64,000 nt of DNA from QHWT01 sp963755695 (GCA_963755695.1 CAVWLB010000001.1:930001-994000); one strand, 5' to 3'; numbered from the stretch's first letter, positions 53,113 through 63,322 are shown. Numbers and translations: made by a program. Notes: generated from the letters alone by a model not told the origin.

Positions 53113-53957
53113 TACGGCTGGGTCGCCGGAGTCAGGTGCTTAATCAGCAGCACTTCGTTTCCGCGTTCGTTGTAGACGAGCTCGTCGACGATCTGGCGCG
53201 CGATCAGCACCCCGAGCCCGCCGGGGCGCATGCCCAGTTCCGCGCGTTTCAGCGCGGCGGTCATGATGTCATCGGGACCTCGCGCTGCGGCGACTTGCGC
53301 GGTCGACGCGCTGAATCCCATGCCGGGATCTTGAAAATGGTAGACGATCGCGCGGGCGGTTCTGGCTGCCGTCACCTCGACGACCTTCTCGCTGTCGAAG
53401 CCGCCGCCGTGCTCCATGGCGTTCAACAGCATCTCGCGAAACGCGGTCATCAGAAGGTCGCGGTCGGGTACGGGGACGGTCTCCTCGAACTCGGTCAGAA
53501 ATCGAACCAGCCGGTCGGCGGTGAGCAATCGGCAGGACACGCGCAGGGTCAGCCAGTGGGGCAAGCCCGATACGACTTCGATATCGTCGGGCGCCTCAGT
53601 GACGGCGAGCGCCGAACGAACCGTGTCGACGATCTCGCGGACAGCGCAAGACGGAGTGAAACACGCGAACACACGCGCCCGCAACGCGCCGATGACTTCC
53701 TGGCGTCGCGCCTCGGGAGCCCGCAGGATGACCTTGATGCCGGGCCGAACGCGCCGGAGCTCTTCGGTCAGCGCGAGGTCCTCGCCAACGCCGGTCGCTG
53801 GATCGGTCAGGACGGCGTCGACGGCGTTGTGCCTGACGCGTTGGATGGCCTCGACGTTCCCGCCGCACGAATCGATTTCGTGCCCCTCGTTGCCGAGCTC
53901 GTTGCGCAACGCGTCGATCAGTTCGGACTCACCCTGGATGACGAGCACGCGTCCCAT
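53112..53957 (-). CDS. Degenerate receiver plus HATPase (anti-sigma/RsbW-like) regulator
   Basis: The ATG at 53957 has a ggaggt ribosome site 5 bp before it. Residues 1-115 fold like a receiver, but the acidic pocket is VIQGESE instead of DD and the conserved Lys is replaced (ACFTPSC); an Asp in VLTDPATG remains. Residues about 140-275 are a GHKL ATPase of the RsbW/anti-sigma type: FREMLLNAMEHGG (N box), FQDPGMGFS (G1) and RPGGLGVLIARQIVDE (G2). There is no histidine-kinase dimerisation box, so it probably binds or phosphorylates a Ser/Thr partner. It lies between an ADOP permease and the FAD oxidase on the same strand. Confidence 0.78.
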   Translation of the reverse strand: MGRVLVIQGESELIDALRNELGNEGHEIDSCGGNVEAIQRVRHNAVDAVLTDPATGVGEDLALTEELRRVRPGIKVILRAPEARRQEVIGALRARVFACFTPSCAVREIVDTVRSALAVTEAPDDIEVVSGLPHWLTLRVSCRLLTADRLVRFLTEFEETVPVPDRDLLMTAFREMLLNAMEHGGGFDSEKVVEVTAARTARAIVYHFQDPGMGFSASTAQVAAARGPDDIMTAALKRAELGMRPGGLGVLIARQIVDELVYNERGNEVLLIKHLTPATQP

Positions 53958-53989
53958 CGTGGACCTCCAGTCGGTCAGCGAAGCCTGGT

Positions 53990-56461
53990 TCACTCAACAC
54001 GAAGCGCGACCGCCGGATCGATCCGTGCCGCCCGGCGGGCCGGCAGGTAGGCCGCGCCGATAGCAATGAACCCAAGGGTCAGGGCGGCCAGCGCGATCAT
54101 CACAGGGTCCGAAGGGCTAACACCGAACAACAGGGCCGCGATCAGACGGGTATCGAACAAGGCGACGGCAACGCCAAGCGTGAGGCCGACGACGATCATC
54201 CGGCCCGCATCAAGGAGCACCATTCGTGCAAGCAGACCTGGCGTTGCTCCAAGCGCCGCACGCAGACCGATCTCTCCCGTCCGTTGAGTCACGCCGTAAG
54301 ACACGATCCCGTAGAGGCCGATACTCGCCAGCACCAGGGCAATGAGCGCGAGGGCGCTCGCCAGCAGTCCCACCAGCCGCTCGCTGGCAATCATCGCGTT
54401 GACGTCCGCTTGCAGAAGCCGCACACGCTCCACGAAGATCTCGCTGTCGGCGGCGCGGGCTTCTTCTGAGGCGATCCTCACGATATCGCCAATCGGCAGA
54501 GAACCGCGAACGAAGAACGACCCACCCGGCGCCGCACGGTCGATCGGAAAGTAGGCAACGCGGCCGCCGCAGGGCTGTTCGCGTGCGCCGTAGTGGAGCG
54601 CGTCTCTCACGACGCCGACAATCTGATAGCGTGCCACGCCCGCTGCGTCCAGATCGATGAAGCGGCCAACCGGCGATTGGTTGCCGAAGAACCGGCGGCT
54701 GAAGCTTTGGTTTACGACGATGACGTGGCTCCCGGCGACATGATCAGCGGCGGTAAACCGACGGCCGTCGACGGGGTGAAGATCGAGGACGTCGAAGAAT
54801 TCCGGGCCGACGCGCAGCAATGCCACCTGGCGCTGATCGGCTGGCACTGAAGCCGCCGCCGCTCCCGCCACTTCGCCGGCCCATCCGCCGGGGCTGTAGA
54901 CCGTTTCCTGTGTGTAAGTAACGCCCGAGACGCCAGGCAGCGAGCGGAAACGCTCGACGAGCTGCGCGTAGAGCGGCGCTTTGTTCGCTGGCGCGAAGCC
55001 CTCTGGAAACGACAGATCAAAGGTTGCCACTCCACGCGGTGCAAACCCGACGTCGGTCGCATTGAGGTTCTGAAGCGTCCGGACCATGAGGGCGGACAGC
55101 ACCAGCAGTGCAAGTGATCCGGCGATTTGCACCATGACCAGGCTTCTGCCAAATCGCATCCGGAACACGGCCCGGGACGTCTGCGATAGTGATTCGGCCG
55201 GCGTTCCCGCCGCGCGGATGGCCGGGAGCACGCCGACGGTCAGCGCAGAGAGCAACGCCAGCGCGACCGTGAACAGAAGCGTCATCGAGTCCGGCGAGAG
55301 ATCCAACGCGACAGGTATGGCTTGATCGGGGAGCAATGCCACCAATCCGCGCGCGCCCCACCAGGCGAGAATCATTCCTGTCAGTGTGCCGATGCCGGCA
55401 AGGAGAAGCGTTTCGGTGAGCAGCTGCCTGACCAGCCGCGTTCGCCTCGCGCCGAGCGAAAGGCGCACCGCGAATTCACGCTGCCGCGAACGCTGCCGTG
55501 CGAGCAGCAGGTTCGCGACGTTGGCGCACGACAAGAGCAGGATCAGGCCGACCGCAGCCATCAGGACGAGCAGCGGTTGCCGATATGACAGTCCGATTGT
55601 CGAGAGACCCGCGGCGGCGCCGCGCAGACGAAGATGGCGATCGCGGAACGCACTCTTGGCGTCCGCGGGCAGCGTCCCGATGAAATGAGCGACGAGGTGA
55701 CGCTGATATGCCAGGTCGGCGGCCGCCTCGAGCTGTGCCCTGTTCGCTGACGGAGCCAGGCGGCCCATCACCCGCATGATCATCGTCCCGGGCATCGATA
55801 GCCAGGAAGCTTTTAGTCGTGTCGTCATCGGTACCCAGAGGTCCGTGTGCGATTGCGCCTCGGTACCTTCGAAGCCTCTGGCCGCGACGCCAACGATGAC
55901 AAAGGACTTCGCATCGATCTGGATTGGCTTGCCGATGACGTCCGAGGCCTGGCCGAAACGGCGCGTCCAGAACGTGTGGCTCAGCACGGCAACGGCGTTG
56001 CCCCCGGTCGACGAGTCATCCGCTTCCTCGATGACCCGCCCTGCGGTCGGGGCGATGCGGAGCGCGCGGAAGTACGTCGAGGTCACTGCCTCGACGATCG
56101 CACGTTCGGGAACTCCGCCATCGATTCTCAGACGGGCCATCCGTTGATCGAGCAGGGCGAACGCATCCACCTCCGGCCTGGTCGCGTCGCGCAACTCCGT
56201 GAACAGACGGTACGAGAAGTGGCTCGATTGATCGCCCTCGGCGTTGTAAGACACGAACTGGACGAGCGCGCCGGCGTCCTCGACCGGCAGCGGCCTGAGA
56301 AGCGCCGCGTGGATGACGGTGAATACTGCGGTGTTGGCACCGATGCCGAGTGCCAGCGAGAGGATGATGGCGGCCGCGACGACCTTGTGGGCCCGCAGGC
56401 TACGAGCCGCGTAGCGCACGTCCTGCACGAGATCGTCCAGCCACCGGCTGCCGAGATTCAT
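53990..56461 (-). CDS. ADOP-type permease (MacB/FtsX duplicated orphan permease)
   Basis: The ATG at 56461 starts the family N-terminus (LDDLVQDVRYAARSLRAHK, then LALGIGANTAVFTVI). The 823-residue protein has two periplasmic core domains and two sets of FtsX helices (LLLSCANVANLLLARQRSRQREFAVRL split between helix and loop; LALIALVLASIGLYGIVSYGV), ending RAARIDPAVALRVE. No ATPase is encoded near it. It stops 32 bp before the start of the receiver/HATPase gene, so the two may share a transcript. The frame is intact. Confidence 0.9.
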   Translation of the reverse strand: MNLGSRWLDDLVQDVRYAARSLRAHKVVAAAIILSLALGIGANTAVFTVIHAALLRPLPVEDAGALVQFVSYNAEGDQSSHFSYRLFTELRDATRPEVDAFALLDQRMARLRIDGGVPERAIVEAVTSTYFRALRIAPTAGRVIEEADDSSTGGNAVAVLSHTFWTRRFGQASDVIGKPIQIDAKSFVIVGVAARGFEGTEAQSHTDLWVPMTTRLKASWLSMPGTMIMRVMGRLAPSANRAQLEAAADLAYQRHLVAHFIGTLPADAKSAFRDRHLRLRGAAAGLSTIGLSYRQPLLVLMAAVGLILLLSCANVANLLLARQRSRQREFAVRLSLGARRTRLVRQLLTETLLLAGIGTLTGMILAWWGARGLVALLPDQAIPVALDLSPDSMTLLFTVALALLSALTVGVLPAIRAAGTPAESLSQTSRAVFRMRFGRSLVMVQIAGSLALLVLSALMVRTLQNLNATDVGFAPRGVATFDLSFPEGFAPANKAPLYAQLVERFRSLPGVSGVTYTQETVYSPGGWAGEVAGAAAASVPADQRQVALLRVGPEFFDVLDLHPVDGRRFTAADHVAGSHVIVVNQSFSRRFFGNQSPVGRFIDLDAAGVARYQIVGVVRDALHYGAREQPCGGRVAYFPIDRAAPGGSFFVRGSLPIGDIVRIASEEARAADSEIFVERVRLLQADVNAMIASERLVGLLASALALIALVLASIGLYGIVSYGVTQRTGEIGLRAALGATPGLLARMVLLDAGRMIVVGLTLGVAVALFDTRLIAALLFGVSPSDPVMIALAALTLGFIAIGAAYLPARRAARIDPAVALRVE

Positions 56462-56532
56462 GCGAGGCCCTGCCGGAAAATGCGCCGGAACGCGCACGAC
56501 TCGCGCGTGCCGTCCGGCGCACGCGAACGCCG

Positions 56533-57086
56533 CTAGGTTCCCTTCTTCGTGCTCTTGGATTCCATCATCGGCATCCACTTGCCGTCAGGGCCCTGAATCT
56601 CGAGCTTGAATGCGTAGGAGGTGGGCGAGAGTTCCTTGATGGTGACGCGGGACTTCATCTTCTGACCGCCCATCTGGCTCTCGTCGTTGAAGGTCCAGGT
56701 GTCTCCCTCCAGCATGCCGTGCGGGACACTCGTCATCGACATGTTGGTGTTGTCGACGCCGTAGTAGGTGTAGACCTTCTCCTCCGCGCTGTAGCCCATG
56801 ATTCCGATGCTCTTACTCGGGCCCATCGGCGTCTTGCCGTCGTAATGGCACACCACCGCGAAGCCGCCCTCGAACCATTGGCAATCGTCGGTGGACAGAT
56901 CTTTCCGCCGGGACCCATCGGGCTCGGCTTCATTTCCCCTTCGGTGGTCCACTTTCCGACGAAGTATCCGAGGCGCTTGTGTTCGGGGCCTGGCGACTGG
57001 GGCCCTGGCGGCTGTGCCGCGGCCACGACCGAGAATCCAACCGATACGACGACCCAGAGTGCGAGGAGCGGGGGCATTCTCTTCAT
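56533..57086 (-). CDS. Secreted DUF1579-like protein (one frameshift)
   Basis: The ATG at 57086 opens a signal peptide (LLALWVVVSVGFSVVAAAQ). The mature part matches DUF1579-type proteins: GYFVGKWTTEGEMKPSPMG, then DDCQWFEGGFAVVCHYDG, IGIMGYSAEEKVYTYYGVDN and DTWTFNDE. The frame changes near 56904, where one base seems to be missing (GGK-DLSTDDCQWF), so the two halves lie in different frames. The fold is a small beta-barrel of unknown ligand. It lies between two ADOP genes on the same strand. Confidence 0.72.
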
Positions 57087-57150
57087 CGGCTTCCTCCAAT
57101 CGGTGCGCGCATCCTAGCAAGGTGGAGCCGAAGAGACAACGTCCCCGGAT

Positions 57151-59673
57151 CTACTCGTACCTGAGCGCCAGGATCGGATCGATCCGGCTGGCGCGATGCG
57201 CCGGGATCAAGCCCGGCCGCCGCCGACACGAGCGTCAGCAGCAGCATCGTCGAGCCCGCGATCCACGGGATCGTGCGCCTGGATGCCGTAGAGCTGCGCC
57301 GACACGTAGCGCCCGAGCGCCATCGCCGCCGGAATGCCGACCGCCAGCCCGATCGCGAGCAGCAGCAGCACCTCGCGCATCACCAGCCAGATGACGACGC
57401 CGGGCTGCGCGCCGAGCGCGAGCCGGATGCCCAGCTCCTTCCTGCGCCGCGCGACGACGAACGCCATCACGCCGTAGAGGCCGATCGACGCCAGCAGCGT
57501 CGCGAGCAGGCCGAAGCCGGCCGACAGCAGCGCGATCAGGCGATCGGTGAGCAGCGTCTCGTCGAGCTGCGCCTCGAGCGTCTTCATCTCGTAGACCGGC
57601 ATCGACGCGTCGAGCTGCTTCACTTCGTTGCGGATCACGTTGTAGGCGCGCCGACGAGGCCGTCGTGCGTGCGCACGTAGAACGCCGCGCTGTTCTTGCC
57701 CCAGTTCGGCACGAACACCTGCCGGCGCACGCCTTCGCGCGGCCCTTCGTAGAGCGAGTCGGCGACGACGCCGATGATCTCGATCGTCAGCTTCGACTTC
57801 GGCCCGCCGCCCCGGCCGAGGTGCTTGCCGACGCGCGCTCTTGCCCGGGAAGAAGTGCTCGGCGAAACGGCGGTTGACGATCGCGACCGTGGCGTCCTTC
57901 TTCGACGTCGCATCGCCGTGAAGTCGCGCCCTTCGAGGAGCGGAATCTTCATCGTCTCGAAGTAGCCCGGCGACAGCGCGTTCATGAACGCCTGCATGTC
58001 CTCGCCGTCCTGCGCCTGTGTGCCCTTCGACCGCCATCGAGCTGTCCCATTCGTCGCCGGTCAGGATCGGCACGGCCGCCAGCGCCGCCGACTTCACGCC
58101 CGGCGCGGAGCGCAGGCGCTCGAGCAGCTGCCGATAGAACTGCACCGCGCGCGTCGTCGTCGTAGCCGCTGAGCGCCGGCGACAGCTGGAACGTGACGAG
58201 GTTGTCGAGCGCGACGCCGGTGTCGGTCGTCTTCAGGTTCTGCAGGCTGCGGACGAACAGGCCGGCGCCGAACAGCAGCAGGAAGCTGAGCGCGACCTGC
58301 GCCGTCGACCAGCCCCTTGCGCAGGAACAGCGACCCGCCGGTGCCGGCAATCGATCCGACCGTGTCCTTCAGCGTCGTCCACGGATCCGGACGGCTGGCG
58401 CGCAGCGCCGGCAGCAGGCCGAAGACGATGCCGGTGGCGAACGTCAGGCCGAGCGTGAACGCGAGGATGCGCGCGTCGGGATGCGCGCGTGATCAGCAGC
58501 GGCTGGCCCTCGCGACGGCACGAGCGCGAGCAGCGCCGCGCGTCAGCACGACCGCGAGGCCGAGCCCGACGAGCGCCGCCGGCGAACGAGAGCACCAGGC
58601 TCTCGACCAGCAGCTGCCGCACCAGCCGGCCGCGCGACGCGCCGAGCGACAGGCGCACCGCGATCTCCTTCTGCCGCATGAAGCCGCGGGCGATCAGCAG
58701 GTTCGCGACGTTGGCGCAGGCGATCAGCAGCACGAGGCCGACCATGCACATCAGCACGATGAGCGCGCGTCGAGAAGTCGTTGCGGAGGCCCGAGTAGCC
58801 CATCGCCGCGCGTCTCGACGAGCAGCTGCCCCTTCATGAACTGCTCGCGCGAGTACGGCGACCAGTCCTTCGCCGCCGGCAGCGTCATCTCGTAGGCGCG
58901 GATCTGCGTGAACAGCCCCTGCAGCGGCGCCTTGCGCCGATTCGACGGTGTAGCCGGGCTTCAGCCGCGCGAACACCTGCACCCAGCGCGGCGCGGCGGT
59001 CGTCCATGTGCAGCCAGCCCCAGTCGGGCACCATCGACCGGCTTCATCAGGATCGGCACGCGGATCTGCGGCGACTGCGCCGGATCGAGGCCGGCGAATC
59101 CCTGCGCCGACACGCCGACGATCGTCATCGGATAGTCGTTGACGAGGATCTTCTTGCCGACGACGTCCGGATCGCGCGCGAACCGGCGTGACCCAGTAGT
59201 CGTAGCTGAGCACCACGACCGGGTGGCCCTGATAGACCTGATCGTCTTCCTGCGAGTTGAACACGCGGCCGAGCGCCGGCTTCACGCCGAGCATCGAGAA
59301 GTAGTTGCCCGAGACCATCTCGGCCTCGACGCGCTCGGTCTGGTTGTCGATGCTGACCGACGCGGCGACGAGCCGGCGGCACAGCACCTCGGCCAGCGGC
59401 TCGGCGCGCTTCTGGATAGTCCTGGTAGATCGGATAGGAGTGCATCCGCGAGCCCATGTTGCTGCCGTTGTGGCGGCCGCGCTGGTAGAGCATGACCAGC
59501 TCGTCCGGCGCCTTGACCGGCAGCTTGCGCAGCAGGATCTGGTCGATCAGCGTGAAGATCGCCGTATTGGCGCCGATGCCGAGCGCCAGCGACAGGATCG
59601 CCACGATGGAAAACAGGGGGCTGCGGCGGAGGCCGCGCAGGGCGAGGCGCAGATCACCCAGGACGGTATTCAT
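57151..59673 (-). CDS. ADOP-type permease, reading frame broken by many +1 shifts
   Basis: The start is the ATG at 59673 (MNTVLGDLRLALRGLRRSP, then LALGIGANTAIFTLI), and the end is the family terminus SRIDPILALRYE with TAG at 57151. Across frames the whole ADOP plan is present: SVSIDNQTERVEAEMVSGNYF, LIACANVANLLIARGF, LTDRLIALLSAGFGLLATLL. At least ten +1 shifts interrupt it (for example near 59417, 59188, 59035 and 58560), each without loss of neighbouring residues. The stretch is even more GC-rich than its neighbours. I read it as an intact gene with assembly errors; decay is the alternative. Confidence 0.75.
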
Positions 59674-59711
59674 GGTCTTGATTTGACGGTTCGAGGGGGG
59701 CGGTGGTTGCT

Positions 59712-59783
59712 TCGGGTTCTCGGGTTCTCGGGTTCTCGGGTTCTCGGGTTCGCTGGTTCCCGGGTTCCCGGGTTCCCGGGTTC
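59712..59783 (+). repeat. Octamer array, left of four-helix-bundle gene
   Basis: Nine consecutive 8-mers: five tcgggttc, one gctggttc and three ccgggttc. The same unit occurs in opposite orientation at 60350-60453. The array begins 39 bp upstream of the ADOP start codon at 59673. Confidence 0.85.
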
Positions 59784-59941
59784 GCGATGCGGTTCGGCCG
59801 GTTCTGGGCCGCTCGGCTCGTATGGCAGTTTGAGCTATAACAACTTTCGACCGCGATCGCGAAATCTCTGTACTTCTCACGACCGGGCGAGCAAAACATT
59901 AGGGACAAGCCGCTGGCATTCCTGGTGCAGCCTTGGAGCGC

Positions 59942-60361
59942 ATGGCATCAGTCAAGCGGTTCGAGGATCTCGATTGTTACAAGCTTGCCGTCGAGATACG
60001 AAGGGAAGTAATCCGGCTCACGCGGCGCTCATCTGTCCGGCAGGATTCCAGGTTCACCACTCAGATTCGTGACTCCGCGCGCGGAGCGCCACGAAATATT
60101 GCTGAAGGCTACTCTCGTTTTAATCCGACTGAGATATTGCCGTTCCTGTCGTATGCACAGGCGTCGCTCGATGAAAGCAAGAACCACATGACCGATGGCC
60201 AGGAGAGCGGGTATTTCACAGCGGACGAGACACAGAAGGTCGTTGCGCTGATTCGTCGAACGCAGGCGGCAATCCACCGTTGGAGGCAGTACCTCGAGTC
60301 TCCCGCCGCGCGGAAATTCTACCAGCAGCAGAAAGCGCGCAGGAAGAATCTAGGAACCTAG
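59942..60361 (+). CDS. Four-helix-bundle protein (S23/IVP-like)
   Basis: The ATG at 59942 (MASVKRFEDLDCYKLAVEI) is preferred; a TTG at 59933 is possible. The 139-residue protein matches the four-helix-bundle family first found as intervening sequences in 23S rRNA genes and related to Avd of diversity-generating retroelements: DLDCYKLAVEIRREVIRLT, FTTQIRDSARGAPRNIAEGY, FLSYAQASLDESKNH. The family is basic and may bind nucleic acid; the function is unproven. The stop codon and last residues (NLGT) lie inside the octamer array at 60350. It is the only plus-strand gene among minus-strand ADOP genes, which suggests insertion. Confidence 0.85.
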   Translation: MASVKRFEDLDCYKLAVEIRREVIRLTRRSSVRQDSRFTTQIRDSARGAPRNIAEGYSRFNPTEILPFLSYAQASLDESKNHMTDGQESGYFTADETQKVVALIRRTQAAIHRWRQYLESPAARKFYQQQKARRKNLGT

Positions 60362-60453
60362 GAACCTAGGAACCTCCGAACCCGAGAACCGAACCCGAGA
60401 ACCGAACCCGAGAACCCGAACCCGAGAACCCGAGAACCTGAGAACCCGCGAAC
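60350..60453 (-). repeat. Octamer array, right of four-helix-bundle gene
   Basis: Three ctaggaac units are followed by about ten ccgagaac-type units, some shortened to 5 or 6 bp. Read on the minus strand the unit is gttctcgg, the same as in the array at 59712, so the two arrays form an inverted pair. It contains the stop codon of the four-helix-bundle gene and ends 5 bp before the stop codon of the next ADOP gene. Confidence 0.85.
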
Positions 60454-60458
60454 CCGCT

Positions 60459-63008
60459 CTACTCATACCGCAGCGCAACCATCGGGTCCACCCTCGAGGC
60501 TCGGCGCGCCGGGAGATAGCCGGCTACCGCTGAGACCAGCACCATCACCGCGACGGCAACCACTATGGTCCTCGGATCGGTCGGGGCCAGACCGAAGAGC
60601 AGCGTCGCAATCAACTGGCTGCCGGCGATCGCGATCGCCAGGCCGGCGACGACGCCAATGGCCACCAGCACCATCGATTCCCGCATCACCAGACGCAGGA
60701 CATCCTCGCGCTGCGCGCCGAGGGCCATGCGAATCCCGATCTCGTTGGTCCGTCTCGACACGCTGTAAGACATCAGCCCGAACAGACCCACCGACGCGAG
60801 AAGCAGCGCGAGGGCACCAAACAGCGTGTAGGCCTGCGCGAAGACCTTCTCCTGCGCGAATCGCTTCTCGACCTGCTCGATCTGTGTCGAGACATCCATG
60901 ATCGGGAGCGTCGAGTCGACCTGTCTGACCGCATCGCGGATTCCGGTCACGACGCTCGCTGACGGACCGAGGGTGCGAACTTCGAACACGCCGAAGCCGC
61001 GCGGGTTCTGCAGAAACGGCACGTACATCGTCGGCGGTGCCGCGTCCCGCACGCTCTCGTACTTCGCGTCTCTCAGCACGCCGACGACCTGGAGTTCGTT
61101 GCTGGCTTCCGGGTTCGAACCGAAGTGTTGACCGATCGGATTCTCGTTTGGAAAGTACTTGCGCACGGCCGCCTCGTTGATCACCACTACCTTCGGGGCG
61201 GTCTGGTTGTCCCGGTCGGTGAACGCGCGGCCGATCACGATCGGGATCCCCATCACGTCGAAGAAGTTCGGTGAGATGACGAGGCGATTGATGTCGTTGC
61301 TGTCGCCTTGAGCTCTTCCGGGCGGATAGACCCGGCCGCGGACGTAAATCCCGGTCGAGTTCACGCTGCCGGACAGAAGCGCCGGTTGTGACATCGCGAC
61401 CCCACGAACGCCGGGAACCGCGCTGATGCGATCGGCCAGCTCGCGATGGAGTGTGAAGAGGCGCGCCTCGTCGTAGTGGTTCAACTGAGGATTCACGCGA
61501 AACAGCACCAGGTTCTGCGGGTCGAAGCCGACGTCCACGTGTCGCAGGTTGCTGAGCGTTCGCAGGAAGAGTCCGGCGCCGACCAGCAGAGCCAGAGAGA
61601 TCGCCACCTGCACGATGAGCAGCGATTTTCCGAGTACGCTGCGCGAGCCCGCGACGCTGCGGCTCGTGTCCTTCAGCGCGGCGCTGACGTTCATCCCGGT
61701 CGCCCGAATTGCCGGGGCAATGCCGAAAACGATCCCGGTCGTTCCAGTGACGAGCAGCACGAACGCGAGAATGCGCCAGTCGAACGCCGTCATCTGTGGA
61801 GCAGAGCCCGGCAGCAGTTGTTTGCCCCAGTAGCCCACCAGCACGCCGAAGGCTCCGCCCATCGCCGCGAGGAGCAGGCTCTCGGTCAGCAGCTGCCGGA
61901 TCAAGCGAGGACGTGTCGCGCCGAGCGACAAACGGACCGAAAGCTCCTTCTGCCGCGCGGTCGCGCGCGACAGCAGGAGATTGGCGACGTTCGCGCACAC
62001 GATGAGCAGCACGAGCCCGACGACGACGCTCAGGATCGTCATCGATCGCAGGTCGCTGGTATTCACGTCGTAGATGCCGCGCTCGCCGGGCTCGACGAGC
62101 AACCGCGGGACCGCGGTTCGCAATTGGTTGCCCGACGCCGATCGTTCCTCCTCGGAGATCGATTTCAGATACGAATCGAAGCCGGCTCGGGCCGTGTGCT
62201 GAAAAACGCTCTCGAGATTCGCCTGGACCTGCGTTGCGGTCGTCCCCGGCTTGAGACGCCCCATTACCTGCAGCCACCAATACGTCGGTTGCGTCAGACG
62301 TGGGCGGCCCCGAGAAGCGAAGGTATAAGGGTTCAATTGCTCATCCAGCGCCAGGGGCACCGAAATATCTGGCGGCTCGGCGACCGGCTGCTGCACGCCC
62401 GTGAAGTCGGGCGAGATGACGCCGACAATGGTGACCGGGACGTTGTTGATTCGGACCACTTTTCCTACCGCGGCAGGATCGGTTCCGAACCGTGCGTGCC
62501 AGTACTTCGAGCTGATGACGGCCACTGGCGGCGCGGTGGGGCGGTCGTCGTCGGGAAGGATGGTCCGCCCGATGCGGGCGGTCACGCCAAGCATCCGGTA
62601 GTAGTTGCCCGTCGAGATGAAGGCGTTGGCGATCTCGGCGGACCCATCGACCACCACGTTGACGCGCCCGAAGGGTGCACAAGCCAACAGGTCGGACATG
62701 GTTCTGTTGTCGGCGACGAACTGCCGGAACATGGGATACGAGAACGTCGATCGCATATTCTGTCCGGCATCGCGTTTCATGAACCCGTAGTCGCTCGAAT
62801 CGGTGACCATGTCGTTCCGGCCCATATAGCGGAACCGCACCAGGGTGTCGGGATCCTTCACGGGAATCTTCGTCAGCAGCAACCCGTTGATGGCGCTGAA
62901 GAGTGCCGTGTTGGCGCCGATCCCGAGCGCCAACGACACGATCACTACCGCGGTCCATCCTCTCGCGCGCAACAGCACTCGCACCGCATGACGCAGATCC
63001 TTCAGCAT
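60459..63008 (-). CDS. ADOP-type permease (MacB/FtsX duplicated orphan permease)
   Basis: This intact 849-residue protein has LKDLRHAVRVLLRARGW and SLALGIGANTALFSAI at the N-terminus, periplasmic core domains with ISTGNYYRMLGVTARIGRT, central helices (LVLLIVCANVANLLLSRA), a second half with LLLASVGLFGLMSYSVSRR, and RASRVDPMVALRYE at the end. It has the same plan as the other ADOP proteins in the window but only moderate similarity to them, so the cluster is not a recent triplication. No ATPase partner is adjacent. The octamer array abuts its stop codon. Confidence 0.9.
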   Translation of the reverse strand: MLKDLRHAVRVLLRARGWTAVVIVSLALGIGANTALFSAINGLLLTKIPVKDPDTLVRFRYMGRNDMVTDSSDYGFMKRDAGQNMRSTFSYPMFRQFVADNRTMSDLLACAPFGRVNVVVDGSAEIANAFISTGNYYRMLGVTARIGRTILPDDDRPTAPPVAVISSKYWHARFGTDPAAVGKVVRINNVPVTIVGVISPDFTGVQQPVAEPPDISVPLALDEQLNPYTFASRGRPRLTQPTYWWLQVMGRLKPGTTATQVQANLESVFQHTARAGFDSYLKSISEEERSASGNQLRTAVPRLLVEPGERGIYDVNTSDLRSMTILSVVVGLVLLIVCANVANLLLSRATARQKELSVRLSLGATRPRLIRQLLTESLLLAAMGGAFGVLVGYWGKQLLPGSAPQMTAFDWRILAFVLLVTGTTGIVFGIAPAIRATGMNVSAALKDTSRSVAGSRSVLGKSLLIVQVAISLALLVGAGLFLRTLSNLRHVDVGFDPQNLVLFRVNPQLNHYDEARLFTLHRELADRISAVPGVRGVAMSQPALLSGSVNSTGIYVRGRVYPPGRAQGDSNDINRLVISPNFFDVMGIPIVIGRAFTDRDNQTAPKVVVINEAAVRKYFPNENPIGQHFGSNPEASNELQVVGVLRDAKYESVRDAAPPTMYVPFLQNPRGFGVFEVRTLGPSASVVTGIRDAVRQVDSTLPIMDVSTQIEQVEKRFAQEKVFAQAYTLFGALALLLASVGLFGLMSYSVSRRTNEIGIRMALGAQREDVLRLVMRESMVLVAIGVVAGLAIAIAGSQLIATLLFGLAPTDPRTIVVAVAVMVLVSAVAGYLPARRASRVDPMVALRYE

Positions 63009-63101
63009 CGACCGGCCTCCGTCAGCCGCCGATCTTACCGCGAACTTGCGTTCGACCGTCGCGCTCCGGCATGGTTACTGGAGCCGTGAAAGGAAACCGT
63101 T

Positions 63102-63252
63102 GTGGAAAATCTGCGACTTGACCTCAGGTTTGCGCTTCGACCACTCGTCAAGCAGCGCGGGCGCCGAACTCGTCCCCGGCGCCCGGGTCAGCGACGGCTT
63201 CTTCCGAACGCTTCGAGTTCATCCGGCAGAGGCCTTCCGCAGGGAGGCCTAG
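63102..63252 (+). pseudogene. ADOP permease remnant
   Basis: A GTG at 63102 opens LRLDLRFALRPLVKQRG, the characteristic ADOP N-terminus, which then breaks off. From about 63170, in another frame, GARVSDGFFRTLRVHPAEAF matches the internal ADOP segment normally reading SGNFFxTLGVxPALGR. Several hundred bases of the gene are missing between and after these pieces. The surrounding gap 63009-63322 holds nothing else that I recognise. Confidence 0.6.
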
Positions 63253-63322
63253 TGGTCCAATCGGGAAATCCCTCGTAGCAAGCGAACAGGTGACGGCTTA
63301 CAACCGTCTAACTACAGGTCCT

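Noticed and set aside
59942..60361. Diversity-generating retroelement (Avd-like protein)
   Set aside because: The four-helix bundle resembles Avd, but there is no reverse transcriptase and no template/variable repeat pair in the window.
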